Of a DNA stretch of 64,000 nucleotides, positions 45,154 through 53,245 are shown piece after piece. Below the pieces are notes generated by a model, which saw only the letters and a program-made list of their open reading frames with translations, searched no databases and had not been told where the DNA came from. Made by a program: the position numbers and the translations under genes. The stretch's first letter is position 1, and the number at the start of each line of letters is the position of its first letter. The stretch is from contig NZ_QKYN01000037.1 in the NCBI RefSeq assembly GCF_003258295.1, forward strand, positions 143,700 through 207,699, read 5' to 3'. The stretch is from Streptacidiphilus pinicola (GTDB taxonomy: Bacteria; Actinomycetota; Actinomycetes; Streptomycetales; Streptomycetaceae).

Positions 45154-45588
45154 TCAGTCGAGGCAGAACTCGTTGCCCTCGACGTCCTGCATCGCCAGGC
45201 ACGACTCGTTCTCCTCGTCCGCGAGCAGGAGCTGCACCCGTACCGCGCCGAGCGCGACGAGCCGCGCGCACTCGGCCTCGAGCGCGGCGACGCGCTCGTC
45301 GCCGACGAGGCCGGTGCCGACGCGGATGTCGAGGTGGACGCGGTTTTTGACGACCTTGCCCTCGGGGACGCGCTGGAAGTAGAAGCGCGGGCCGACGCCG
45401 TCGGGGTCGCTGCACGCGAACCAGGCGTCGCGCCGCTCCGGCGGCAGCGAGCCGTTGTAGGCGTCCCAGGTGTCGAATCCCTTGGGCGGGGGCGGCGGAA
45501 CGTAGCCCAGCGCCTCGCACCAGAAGCGCGCGACGCGCTCGGGTCGGGCGCAGTCGAAGGTGACCTGGAACTTCTTGACCGATGCCAT
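45154..45588 (-). CDS. VOC-family protein (glyoxalase-like domain)
   Basis: This 144-aa protein is of the Glyoxalase_6 type: KKFQVTFDCARPERVARFWCEALGY, read in two parts, then RFYFQRVPEGKVVKNRVHLDI and the closing MQDVEGNEFCLD. The His of RVHLDI and the terminal Glu of GNEFC are the usual metal positions. Function is unknown. ATG 45588 begins the conserved part. Confidence 0.87.
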   Translation of the reverse strand: MASVKKFQVTFDCARPERVARFWCEALGYVPPPPPKGFDTWDAYNGSLPPERRDAWFACSDPDGVGPRFYFQRVPEGKVVKNRVHLDIRVGTGLVGDERVAALEAECARLVALGAVRVQLLLADEENESCLAMQDVEGNEFCLD

Positions 45589-45644
45589 TCGGTCACCGTA
45601 GCGGGGGCCCGCGACCGTGATCAACGAGATTTCCGCGCCCGGCG

Positions 45645-45917
45645 TCAGACCGCGCCGGGGCGTGGCGCGCGGGAGAGGGCGGGCTCCCAACCGGTGGGGC
45701 GGAGCTCCTCCTCCAGCTGGGCGTCGGACATGACGCTGACGGTCAGTTCGCGCCCGAGCAGCTGCCGTGGCGGAAGGCCGGTGGCGGTGACGAGGGTCCG
45801 GGTGTCCACGGGCACGAGCACGGCGCCCGCGCACCACGCCTGGACCGTGCACCAGCTGCGTGCGTCCTGCACCCGGGCGACGCGCGCGACCGTGCGTATT
45901 CGACGAGCCCTCAGCAC
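45645..45917 (-). CDS. Hypothetical protein
   Basis: The 90-aa product begins MLRARRIRTVARVARVQDA and contains WCTVQAWCAGAVLVPVDTRT and SDAQLEEELRPTGWEP. It starts at GTG behind GGGGAG. The pair of Trp-Cys motifs and the acidic C-terminus give it a defined character, but I recognise no family. A longer in-frame reading upstream to 46139 has no coding features and is not included. Confidence 0.55.
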   Translation of the reverse strand: MLRARRIRTVARVARVQDARSWCTVQAWCAGAVLVPVDTRTLVTATGLPPRQLLGRELTVSVMSDAQLEEELRPTGWEPALSRAPRPGAV

Positions 45918-46650
45918 CGATCTCCCCGCTCCTGGCGTGTTCGCGTATTCGCGTCTTCCGGCTTGCGCGGGTGAGCCTAGCGAACGGGCCTCGGGCGAAG
46001 GCAGCTCGGGGGTGAACGACGGGTTCGGGCGGGAGGTGGGTTCGAAGGAGACGGGGTGCGGTGCTGACCCCCGTGCAACACCGCACCCCCGCGCCTGCGT
46101 CAGGGCACGACGACAGGCACGCCGCGGCCGTGCTCGCACCGGGACGTAGAGCGACCAGGCCGGCGGAGAGCACCGCCACAGCGGATGAGGACACCAGCCT
46201 CACACATCCCGGTCACGTGTTCCGCCGCAGTTCGGGGGCGCACACCCAACCCACCCAACACTCGCACCGGTCCTCCCGCGGGCTCACACGCGTTCGACCG
46301 GTATTCGCCCCACCTGCGCGGATCCACCGCCGGGCCCCATCCGGCGGAGCCGGAAGGGGGCGGCGCTCCGCTCCGTGCAGCGCCGCCCCCTCCGAGGCCC
46401 GCGGCCGGGGGGATAACCGCGGGCGTCTCCGGTCGACCCCGCCGAGGTGAGGAACCGGCGGGGTCCCGGGGTCCGTGAGCACGGACCCGGCTCCAGCCTG
46501 CCGCAACCGGCAGGCCGCACGCGTCAGCGCGCCGCGCGCGCACGGAACCGGCACAACTCCCGCACGTCTCCGGTCGCCGTCTGCCGCCGTCTCCCGCCGA
46601 CCGCGGACCGCGGACCGCGGACCGGCGGGAGACGGCGGATCAGACCGTGG
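45918..46650. other. 733-bp gene-less region with strong hairpins
   Basis: No convincing gene was found on either strand. Two stems stand out. GGGGTGCGGTG (46053-46063) pairs with CACCGCACCCC (46079-46089) across 15 bases. AGGGGGCGGCGCT (46355-46367) pairs perfectly with 46379-46391 across 11 bases. A third, at 46584-46638, is listed separately. The spacing would suit a small untranslated RNA between 46090 and 46350, but no promoter is evident. A 35-codon minus-strand ORF (46100-46207) is possible but has no good ribosome-binding site. Confidence 0.5.
46584..46638 (-). terminator. Terminator of the SGNH hydrolase gene
   Basis: CCGCCGTCTCCCGCCG (46584-46599) pairs perfectly with its complement at 46623-46638. 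The loop is built from three tandem ACCGCGG units. It begins 13 bases past the stop of the leftward SGNH hydrolase gene. Confidence 0.8.
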
Positions 46651-47457
46651 TCACGCGTCGGCGCTGAGCACCGGGAGGTAGCCGCCGGACTGTCCGGCGG
46701 AGGTGGGGTGGTAGGACTCGTAGACCGGCAGCGTGGTGCTGTGCAGCCACTGGTCGTCGGTGCAGATCTCGTGGCCGGAGAAGGCGCCGCGCACGTCACC
46801 GAAGCTGAAGTTCGGGTACTTGGCGACCTCGCCCGCGATGACGTTGTCGAGGTCGTCCGCGGCGCCGTTGATCGCGGTGCGGCTGGTGTCGCTGATCCCG
46901 AAGACGCAGTCGCCGGGGACCGCGTAGAGGTGCGGGTAGCCCAGCACCACCACGTGGGCGTTGGGCGCGTCCTGGCTGACGGCGTCGTAGACCGCGTCGA
47001 GGCGGGCGGCGAGTTGGGTGTTGACGAAGTTCTCCGCGGTGTTCACCGCGGAGACGCAGGCGCTGGTGCCGTCCAGGACGCAGGTCTCCATGGTCGAGGT
47101 GAAGCCGGCGTCGTCGCCGCCGACGGTGATGCTGACCTCGGTGGTGGCACTGTTCAGTCCGGAGAGCTGGTTGTTGATCACGTCCGTGGTGGTGGCGCCG
47201 GAACAGGCCTCGAAGTCGAAGCTGGACGGGGAGTTGGCCTGCTGCCACAGGTACGGGTAGGCCAGCGTGCTCTGGTAGCAGGAGCCGCTGGAGGAGAGGT
47301 AGCTGCCGCTGCCGACGCCGGAGGCGTAGGAGTCGCCGAGGGCCGAGTAACCGCCGCTCGTCGCCTGCGCGCTGGGGGCCAGGGCCAGGGAGCCGACGAG
47401 GAGCGATCCGACGGCGAGGATGCCCGCCACGAGTCGTCCGGACGCGGGGGTGCGCAT
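46651..47457 (-). CDS. Secreted SGNH/GDSL esterase-lipase
   Basis: This 268-aa protein has a Sec signal peptide (RLVAGILAVGSLLVGSLALA, then SAQA near 32). SGNH blocks are present: block I GDSYASGVGSG with the nucleophile Ser, the oxyanion Gly in CSGATTTDV, the block III Asn position replaced by an SITVGGDDAGF segment, and block V YHPTSAG with the catalytic His. Six Cys suggest three disulfides, as in Streptomyces extracellular lipases. It probably hydrolyses lipids or esters outside the cell. The typical block III is GGND; here it reads GGDD, a notable substitution. GGAGG precedes the ATG. Confidence 0.9.
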   Translation of the reverse strand: MRTPASGRLVAGILAVGSLLVGSLALAPSAQATSGGYSALGDSYASGVGSGSYLSSSGSCYQSTLAYPYLWQQANSPSSFDFEACSGATTTDVINNQLSGLNSATTEVSITVGGDDAGFTSTMETCVLDGTSACVSAVNTAENFVNTQLAARLDAVYDAVSQDAPNAHVVVLGYPHLYAVPGDCVFGISDTSRTAINGAADDLDNVIAGEVAKYPNFSFGDVRGAFSGHEICTDDQWLHSTTLPVYESYHPTSAGQSGGYLPVLSADA

Positions 47458-47526
47458 GAAGCCTCCACTTGTGGTGGTGGTGCACGACTGGTCGAAGGGG
47501 ACAGGTCGACGCGCGTCGACACCTGT

Positions 47527-47540
47527 TTACCAGTCGGTAA
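47527..47540. promoter_or_regulatory. Inverted repeat upstream of the SGNH hydrolase
   Basis: TTACC AGTC GGTAA is an inverted repeat 70-83 bases upstream of the esterase start, in the divergent 236-bp gap. The form and position suit a TetR- or GntR-type operator. No regulator is encoded next to it. Confidence 0.4.
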
Positions 47541-47693
47541 CACACTCTTGGAAGTGTTCACGACAGCCTTGTGACACCTATGCCCGCCTGGCGCCGAAGT
47601 CCTGACACATCGTCGGGCGATCACCGTTCCGTCGCGCCGGGAACGGGTAGCAACACCCCGACCACGCCGTCACGGAAGGGGATCGACGCGGCC

Positions 47694-48008
47694 ATGAGCA
47701 GCAACTGGCGTACCGGCTTCACCCGATGGATCGAGCAGCAGGCCCGCGACAACGGCGTCACCGACCACGACATCCCCGAGGCCCTGCTCTGGTGCTGGAG
47801 CACCGCCGCACGCACCACCGGCCTGGACCCGGACGACATCGCGGAGATCGCCCACGCGACGCGCGCCGCGGAGAGCGACGTGGTCGCGGCCTGCGAGCGC
47901 GACAACAGCCAGTGGGAGGCCGACCAGACCCGCTTCGAACAGCCCGACCTGGTCGCGCTCGACGCCCACCTGGACGCCGTCGCCGGCGACCGCTGGCCGT
48001 CGACGTGA
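47694..48008 (+). CDS. Hypothetical helical protein
   Basis: The 104-aa protein is acidic and helical: WRTGFTRWIEQQARDNGVTD, EALLWCWSTAARTTGLDPDD, then ATRAAESDVVAACERDNSQW. No signal or membrane segment is present and no family is recognised. The ATG follows GGAAGGGG at a rather long distance. A real gene is likely from its codon structure. Confidence 0.6.
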   Translation: MSSNWRTGFTRWIEQQARDNGVTDHDIPEALLWCWSTAARTTGLDPDDIAEIAHATRAAESDVVAACERDNSQWEADQTRFEQPDLVALDAHLDAVAGDRWPST

Positions 48009-48137
48009 GGACGACGTGACACGGAGCGGGTAACGGATCGACACCGAATCAGGGGCCGCTCTGGACGGCCGCAGCAGCGCGCGGTCAGTATGCGATCTCT
48101 TGCTGTCCACCGAGTGATCATCCCTGAGGAAGCCCGC

Positions 48138-48665
48138 ATGCCCCGACGTTCATCCGTCCGCCGCGCCGCGGTGGCGGTCCTGCTGATCGCTCCGGCGCTG
48201 GCCGCGTGCTCCAGCGGCCACAGCGGCGCCTCCGCGCCCGTCGGGGCGACGACCTCGGTCGGCGCCTCGGCGAGCGCCGCGGCCTCCTCCGCGCCGACGC
48301 CGAGCGCGTCGCCGTCCGTGGACTACCCGACGACCCTCGCCGCGCCCGGCACGGCGCCGATGCAGGTCCGCGACGCCTTCGCGGTGCTTCAGGCGACCTA
48401 CAACGACGGCTGCACCACCCCGGGCAACTGCGCATACTTCCTCAACCGGGTGCTGTCGAACCTCGACGACCTCGACAACGCCATGAAGGCCAGCCCCGAG
48501 GGCACCGGCCACTTCCGCCAACCCCTCACCTGGATCGACCGGCTGCACACGGCGCTCGCCGCCGACTTCTCCTTCACCAACCTGCAGAAGCACCAGAAGC
48601 AGCTCGTCGCCACCCGCGACGAGATCAACACCTGGATGCAGTCCCACCCGGAGGACTACCGCTAG
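48138..48665 (+). CDS. Putative lipoprotein
   Basis: This 175-aa protein has a signal peptide (RRAAVAVLLIAPALAACSS) with lipobox LAAC. A Ser/Ala/Pro linker of 40 residues leads to a helical domain (MQVRDAFAVLQATYNDGCTT ... CAYFLNRVLSNLDDLDNAM ... HQKQLVATRDEINTWMQ) with a Cys pair that can form a disulfide. GAGGA lies seven bases upstream of the ATG. Function is unknown; it is surface-anchored. Confidence 0.75.
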   Translation: MPRRSSVRRAAVAVLLIAPALAACSSGHSGASAPVGATTSVGASASAAASSAPTPSASPSVDYPTTLAAPGTAPMQVRDAFAVLQATYNDGCTTPGNCAYFLNRVLSNLDDLDNAMKASPEGTGHFRQPLTWIDRLHTALAADFSFTNLQKHQKQLVATRDEINTWMQSHPEDYR

Positions 48666-48732
48666 CATCCCGACTCTCCCCGGCGGCCCAGCCCGCCGGC
48701 CTCTCGAAGTCGGCGCCCCGAAGCCCGGCCCC

Positions 48733-48777
48733 GGGGTCCTGCGCGGCGCTCCCCCCGTAGGAGCCGCGCAAGACCCC
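48733..48777 (+). terminator. Terminator of the lipoprotein gene
   Basis: GGGGTC-TGCGCGGC-CTCC on the left pairs with GGAGCCGCGCAAGACCCC on the right, with one mismatch and one bulge. It lies 67 bases past the lipoprotein stop codon. Confidence 0.7.
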
Positions 48778-49058
48778 AGGAGTCTCGTGGGACAGGGCGC
48801 CGGGCCGGGAGAGCGGCGTCCTGGGTGGGGCGGTCACCGATGCGGATCGGCGGCTGCCGGGGCGGTGGCGGGTTTTAAGCGTGTGCGACCGTGCCGAAGC
48901 GCGACCACAGTTCCCCCCGTTCCGGACCACGGATGTGTCCCGCGCCGCTGTGGCTGCGTGCGCATCACCATCCTCACGGCGCCGGGGAGTCCGGTCCACG
49001 ACGTTGTCCCGACGTTCACCCGACGCTTCGGGTAGGCCGGACGGGCGATCTCCCGCCC

Positions 49059-49202
49059 GTGCCGTCGCCCGTTCGCCCGGATGCGGCCCGGGGGCCGGCT
49101 TGGTACAGATGGGACAACCGGGGCTGGCAGGTCGTGCTGGCGCTGGCGTTTCTGCTGCTCGCGGGGCCGGTCTGCGCGGTGGTGGCCACGGGCGGGCACT
49201 GA
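49059..49202 (+). CDS. Small membrane protein
   Basis: The 47-aa ORF reads from GTG through AARGPAWYRWDNRGWQ into a single helix (VVLALAFLLLAGPVCAVVA). The Trp-rich juxtamembrane segment followed by a clean helix is unlikely by chance. The ribosome-binding site is weak and the start is uncertain. It lies 66 bp upstream of the SHOCT gene in the same direction and may be co-transcribed. I see no gene between 48787 and 49058. Confidence 0.5.
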   Translation: MPSPVRPDAARGPAWYRWDNRGWQVVLALAFLLLAGPVCAVVATGGH

Positions 49203-49268
49203 GCCGTCGGCATGCGAGGGGACAGATGTCCTGATATGTCTGTTCCTGATGTCTCCCTAGGAGGGACC

Positions 49269-49670
49269 GTGTCCAACTACCCCATGCTCAATGTGTTCTG
49301 GACGATGCTGGAGTTCTTCCTCTGGATCCTCTGGTTCTTCCTGCTCTTCAAGATCCTCACCGACCTCTTCCGCAACCACGAGATGAAGGGCTGGCACAAG
49401 GCCCTGTGGATCATCTTCGTGATCGTGCTGCCCTTCCTCGGCGTGCTGGTCTACGTCATCGTCCACGGCCGCGACATGAGCCAGCGTGACGTGCAACAGG
49501 CCCAGCAGGCCGACGCCGCCTTCAAGAGCTACATCCGCGACGCGGCGGGCACCTCCGGTTCGGGCGGCGGCAGTCACGTCGACGAACTGTCGAGACTGGC
49601 CCAGCTGCACAGCAGCGGCGCCCTCACCACCGAGGAGTACCAGAAGGCCAAGGACAAGCTGCTCGCCTGA
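49269..49670 (+). CDS. SHOCT-domain membrane protein
   Basis: This 133-aa protein starts at GTG behind AGGAGGG. Two helices (FWTMLEFFLWILWFFLLF and ALWIIFVIVLPFLGVLVYVI) form the phospholipase-D-nuclease-N-terminal-like module. A Gly/Ser linker and a C-terminal SHOCT motif (ELSRLAQLHSSGALTTEEYQ) follow. Such proteins are common in Streptomyces membranes, and the SHOCT part is thought to mediate oligomerisation. No enzymatic role is expected. Confidence 0.88.
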   Translation: MSNYPMLNVFWTMLEFFLWILWFFLLFKILTDLFRNHEMKGWHKALWIIFVIVLPFLGVLVYVIVHGRDMSQRDVQQAQQADAAFKSYIRDAAGTSGSGGGSHVDELSRLAQLHSSGALTTEEYQKAKDKLLA

Positions 49671-49680
49671 TCGCACGTAG

Positions 49681-49729
49681 GTGCGCAAAATCGGTGCATA
49701 TCCGCACCACATGCGTGCAAGACTGGTGC
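49681..49729. promoter_or_regulatory. GTGC repeats upstream of the RHH regulator
   Basis: Five GTGC/GCAC elements occur in 49 bases directly before the start codon: 49681, 49694, 49704 (inverted), 49715 and 49726. GGTGC (49693-49697) and GCACC (49704-49708) form an inverted repeat, and the last two copies are 11 bp apart on the same face. This is the layout of a ribbon-helix-helix operator and suggests autoregulation. Confidence 0.5.
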
Positions 49730-49731
49730 AC

Positions 49732-49962
49732 ATGAGCCAGTCGCCGGAACACCCCTACAGTGAGCGCTACTCCGTCACCCTCTGCCCGCCCGCCGTCACG
49801 GCGGTGGCCGAACTGTCCACGAGCGGACGGGTGAGCAAGTCCGACGTGATCAACCGGGCCGTGCTGCTGCTCGACTTCGTCGAGAAGGAGCGCGCGAAGG
49901 GGCGGGATCTGGTGATCCGGGACAACGAGAGCGGAGCGCTGGAGCGCATCCACATCATTTGA
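49732..49962 (+). CDS. Ribbon-helix-helix DNA-binding protein
   Basis: The 76-aa protein has a beta strand RYSVTLCPPAV followed by two helices (AVAELSTSGRVSKSDVINRA, LLLDFVEKERAKG), the RHH fold of CopG/Arc-type repressors. The C-terminus (LVIRDNESGALERIHII) is a short extension. No toxin gene follows, so it is not an obvious antitoxin. ATG 49732 lacks a clear ribosome-binding site, so the transcript may be leaderless. Confidence 0.75.
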   Translation: MSQSPEHPYSERYSVTLCPPAVTAVAELSTSGRVSKSDVINRAVLLLDFVEKERAKGRDLVIRDNESGALERIHII

Positions 49963-50009
49963 ACCGGAGCGGCATCCGAATCCGAGCAGCGTCTCAGCCC
50001 GAGCAGGGG

Positions 50010-50417
50010 TCAGAAACAGTCGGTCAGCAGGACGTCGGCCGTCGCGCACAGCAGGTGACCGCTGTGCGCGGCGGCCCAGAACTCTGCCGGGTGGCCGAAC
50101 GGGCCCGTGATCAGCAGCAGTTCGGTGCGGGTACGCGCCGAGCGGCGCCAGGTGCGGGTGGAGAGCAGTGGGCCGCGGTACCAGGCGCGGCCGTCGGGGC
50201 CGGCCACGTGCAGACGGTCGCGCTCCAGCGTGGCGAGCCAACGCGGGGCCTCGTCCAGCAGCACCGCCGCGTCAGCCGGGAGCCAGCCGGCGGCGGTGGG
50301 GTGGTCCGGGCGCGCGGGGAAGACCAGGGTGGGCAGGCCGCGCCAGAGCTCGGGCCAGACGGCCGCCCCGGCCAGGGGATCCGGCCACCCGTCGTGGGTG
50401 GGGATCGGGGTCACCAT
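50010..50417 (-). CDS. Hypothetical protein
   Basis: The 135-aa soluble protein includes PIPTHDGWPDPLAGAAVWPE, DAAVLLDEAPRWLATLERD and RTELLLITGPFGHPAEFWAA. No family is recognised. ATG 50417 is chosen; a GTG at 50453 would add 12 residues. It converges on the RHH gene across 47 bp and follows the methyltransferase at 50565 on the same strand. Confidence 0.6.
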   Translation of the reverse strand: MVTPIPTHDGWPDPLAGAAVWPELWRGLPTLVFPARPDHPTAAGWLPADAAVLLDEAPRWLATLERDRLHVAGPDGRAWYRGPLLSTRTWRRSARTRTELLLITGPFGHPAEFWAAAHSGHLLCATADVLLTDCF

Positions 50418-50564
50418 GGCAGCCCGGCGGGGCGGCTCGGGGCCGCCCGCCACGCCACTCGGGGCGCAGGGCGGCGGGACGCGGCGGACGGGTTGAGGTG
50501 CTGTGGTTCCGGCATGTCGTTCCCCGTGCGGGAGGGGGTCAACGGGTGGGTCCGTGAGGGGCGG

Positions 50565-51392
50565 TCAGGGCTTGATGCCGACGCCGACCCAGAGGCTGAC
50601 CTCGGCGTCGGTGAGGGGCTCGGCCGGCGCGGCGCCCGCGCTGCGGGCGTCGGGACGCCAGTGGTGACCGACGGTGATGCCGGGGTCCAGCAGCTCGAGG
50701 CCGTCGAAGAAGCGGGCGACCTCCTTGTGCGTACGGAACTGGACCGGCGTGCCCGAGCCGTTGTAGATGTCCTGGATCTTCTCCCAGCTGTCCGGGTCGA
50801 ACTCCGGCGTGCAGTGGCTGATCGCCAGCGCGCTCCCCGAGGGCAGCGCCCCCAGCAGGACGCGCACGATGCGGTGCGGGTCCTGGGCGTCCGGGACGAA
50901 GTGCAGCAGGGCGTTGAGCGAGAGGACGACGGGCCGGTCCAGATCGAGCACCTCGGACAGCTCGGGGCTGTCCAGAAGCACCTCCGGGTCGTTGACGTCC
51001 GCCTCGATGTAGGTGGTGCGCCCCTCGGGGGTGCTGCGCATCAGGCGCTCGGCGTACTTGAGCACCAGCGGGTCGTTGTCGGCGTAGACGACCCGCGCCT
51101 CGGGGGCCACGGACTGCGCGACCTGGTGCAGGTTCGGCTCGGTGGGGATGCCGGTTCCGACGTCCAGCCACTGGCGGATGCCGTGCTCACGGGCCAGGAC
51201 CCGGGTGGCGCGGTGCATGAACGCGCGGTTCTCGCGGGCGCAGGTGAAGATGCTGGGATACGCGGCGGCGACCCGCTCCGCGGCCTGGGCGTCGACCTCG
51301 AAGTGGTCCTTGCCGCCCAGGTAGTAGTCGTACATGCGGGCGGAGTGGGGCCTGTTGGTGTCCAGGCCCCTCGCCGGACGGGTGTCGCTCAT
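50565..51392 (-). CDS. SAM-dependent methyltransferase-like protein (PF04672/DUF574)
   Basis: This 275-aa protein has the same landmarks as the paralogue at 39698: RPHSARMYDYYLGGKDHFEV, WLDVGTGIPTEPNLHQVAQ, VYADNDPLVLKYAERLM and the ending VGVGIKP. AAAGGA precedes ATG 51392. It lies 69 bp downstream of the DUF397 gene and in the same direction, so it probably belongs to the XRE/DUF397 module. Small-molecule methylation is assumed. Confidence 0.9.
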   Translation of the reverse strand: MSDTRPARGLDTNRPHSARMYDYYLGGKDHFEVDAQAAERVAAAYPSIFTCARENRAFMHRATRVLAREHGIRQWLDVGTGIPTEPNLHQVAQSVAPEARVVYADNDPLVLKYAERLMRSTPEGRTTYIEADVNDPEVLLDSPELSEVLDLDRPVVLSLNALLHFVPDAQDPHRIVRVLLGALPSGSALAISHCTPEFDPDSWEKIQDIYNGSGTPVQFRTHKEVARFFDGLELLDPGITVGHHWRPDARSAGAAPAEPLTDAEVSLWVGVGIKP

Positions 51393-51461
51393 CGGTTCCT
51401 TTCCTCTCCTACGTCCCTGCATCACGCGGCCCACCGCCGCCGGTCCGGGTGAGCGGCCGCC

Positions 51462-51731
51462 CTAGCCCGCCACGAGGTGGTCCGCGAGGCCCGCCTTCGC
51501 TCCGGTGATGAACGCGCTGATCTCCTCGGTGGTGTAGATCAGCGCGGGCCCGGCGGGGTCGGTGGACTGGCGCATCGCGATCCGGCCGTCGGCCAGCCGC
51601 TTGACCTCCACGCACTGCCCGCCGTTGGGGCCGCTCCAGGGCTTCTCCCAGCCCTGCTCGCCGAGTTCGCCGGCCGGCATGCCGTTGTAGACGCGTCTGT
51701 CGGCGCCTGCGTTGTCGCTCGTGCTGCTCAT
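51462..51731 (-). CDS. DUF397 protein
   Basis: The 89-aa protein has the DUF397 pattern: WEKPWSGPNGGQCVEVKRLA, IAMRQSTDPAGPALIYTTEE and AFITGAKAG. DUF397 proteins are small partners of XRE-DUF5753 regulators in Streptomyces and in several cases act as antagonists of them. Its ATG overlaps the regulator's stop by four bases, so the two are co-translated. Confidence 0.92.
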   Translation of the reverse strand: MSSTSDNAGADRRVYNGMPAGELGEQGWEKPWSGPNGGQCVEVKRLADGRIAMRQSTDPAGPALIYTTEEISAFITGAKAGLADHLVAG

Positions 51732-52600
51732 GAGTACTCCTTGCGAATGCGGTTGAGCAGGGACTTGCTCTGTGCGGACGAGGTCAGCAGCGCCATCCGG
51801 TTGTGCGCCTCCAGGTGGGCGACCACGTCGGGGCGCTGGTCCAGGTAGACGGACGCGGACAGGATCTCGCTGTAGACGACGTCGGGCAGTTCCGGTTCCT
51901 GGAAGCGGAAGTAGGTGAACGGGGCGCACACGCCCACGTGCGCCCCCGCGACGAACGGGACGACGTCGATGCTGATGTGGTCGCGTTCCATGGCCTCGAG
52001 CAGCGCGTCGATCTGGTCGCGCATCACCTCGGGACTGTCGACCACGCGGTGGAGCACGGCCTCCTCCATCACCACCCACAGGGTGGGCGCGTCCGGCGCG
52101 TCCAGCAGGCCCTGGCGGCGCAGCCGCAGGTCGACGCGCCGGTCGAGCTCGTCCTCGGTGTCGTTGGGGAAGCCGCCGCGCAGCACGCCGCGCGCGTAGG
52201 CGTGGGTCTGCAGCAGGCCGGTGACGTAGTGCGGTTCGTAGGTGCGCAGCATCCTGGCGCCGGACTCCAGGCTCACGTAGGCGGAGAACCAGCTGGGCAC
52301 CACGTCGCGGTAGGCGTACCACCAGCCGGGCTCGTTGGCCTGTTCGGCCAGCGCGACGAACTCCTCGATCTCCTGGGCGTCGGCGCCGTACTTCTCCAGC
52401 AGCCGTTCCACGTACAGGGGTTTGAGGGCGACCTCGGCCTTCTCCAGGCGGCGCACGGTGAGCGGGGTGACCCGTAGCGCCTTGGCGGCCGCCTCCAGCG
52501 AGGCGCCCGCGTTCTGGCGGCGTTCCTGCAGCCGCCGGCCGAGGATCATGCGCAGCACGGTGGGTGCGCCTGCGCCGGCCGTCGAGCGGCTGTCGTTCAC
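51728..52600 (-). CDS. XRE-family regulator with DUF5753 domain (AbaA/WhiJ type)
   Basis: This 290-aa regulator has an N-terminal XRE helix-turn-helix (LGRRLQERRQNAGASLEAAA ... VTPLTVRRLEKAEVALKPL) and the DUF5753 sensor domain (PSWFSAYVSLESGARMLRTY, EPHYVTGLLQTHAYARGVL). GTG 52600 is chosen because GGAGG lies eight bases upstream; the GTG at 52609 falls within that ribosome-binding site. Regulators of this WhiJ/AbaA-ORFA type control development and antibiotic production in Streptomyces. The divergent 141 bp to the HATPase gene contains AT-rich promoter sequence (GAAATTATCAGG). Confidence 0.92.
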   Translation of the reverse strand: MNDSRSTAGAGAPTVLRMILGRRLQERRQNAGASLEAAAKALRVTPLTVRRLEKAEVALKPLYVERLLEKYGADAQEIEEFVALAEQANEPGWWYAYRDVVPSWFSAYVSLESGARMLRTYEPHYVTGLLQTHAYARGVLRGGFPNDTEDELDRRVDLRLRRQGLLDAPDAPTLWVVMEEAVLHRVVDSPEVMRDQIDALLEAMERDHISIDVVPFVAGAHVGVCAPFTYFRFQEPELPDVVYSEILSASVYLDQRPDVVAHLEAHNRMALLTSSAQSKSLLNRIRKEYS

Positions 52601-52741
52601 GGGCTTCACCTCCCCGATGGACTGTCAGCGATCCGATATTGGCAGAGACTTGGCGGTGATGACACCAGACGGATGACATCGAGCTGAAATTATCAGGGAG
52701 ATGGTTGCGCGCTGAGAGCGGCGGCGAGCATAGTCGGACCC

Positions 52742-53206
52742 GTGACCGTGCAACGGCAGCAGACGACCCAGCTTCTGGATCACCACTTAGACCAGGCGGG
52801 CCCGCGGAGATCCCACTGGCTGGACCTCCCGGCCCGACGCTCGAGCGTCGGGATCGCCCGCCATCGCCTGACCGAACAGCTGAACGCCTGGTCACTGCCG
52901 GAGCCGACGGTGGACGACGCGGTCCTGTTGGTCTCCGAACTCGCCACCAACGCCGTGGTGCACACGGCCGGCACCCGGATGCTGTGCGGCGTCGCCCTCT
53001 CCCCCGACGGCCGGCTGCGGATCGAGGTCCACGACGACCACGACGCCCCCTGCGCGGCTCCGGGCAGCCCCGATCCGGACGACGAGAGCGGACGCGGCCT
53101 TCTCATCGTCCGCGCACTGGCCGACGCGTGGGGCGTGCAGCCCTCCCCCACGACCGGCGGCAAGGTCGTCTGGGCCACCCTCGGAACGGCGGCCGACGAC
53201 CACTGA
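52742..53206 (+). CDS. HATPase-domain regulatory protein (anti-sigma-like)
   Basis: This 154-aa GHKL-type ATP-binding protein resembles RsbW/SpoIIAB kinases without transmembrane parts. The N-box is DAVLLVSELATNAVVHTAG, and the G-boxes appear in HDDHDAPC and SGRGLLIVRALADAWG. It diverges from the XRE/DUF397 operon, the standard arrangement in Streptomyces aba-like loci. It may phosphorylate or sequester a partner, or modulate the DUF397/XRE pair. It starts at GTG. Confidence 0.92.
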   Translation: MTVQRQQTTQLLDHHLDQAGPRRSHWLDLPARRSSVGIARHRLTEQLNAWSLPEPTVDDAVLLVSELATNAVVHTAGTRMLCGVALSPDGRLRIEVHDDHDAPCAAPGSPDPDDESGRGLLIVRALADAWGVQPSPTTGGKVVWATLGTAADDH

Positions 53207-53245
53207 GCCGGGCCACTTCCCGCTTCCGGCTTCCCCCGACTCCGG

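Noticed and set aside
46031..46060. GGGTTCGAAGG resembling a tRNA T-loop
   Set aside because: The flanking bases do not form the five-base T stem, and no acceptor or anticodon arm can be drawn.
46100..46207. 35-codon minus-strand ORF ending GRGVPVVVP within the gene-less region
   Set aside because: There is no adequate ribosome-binding site and no recognisable motif. It is mentioned only as a possibility.
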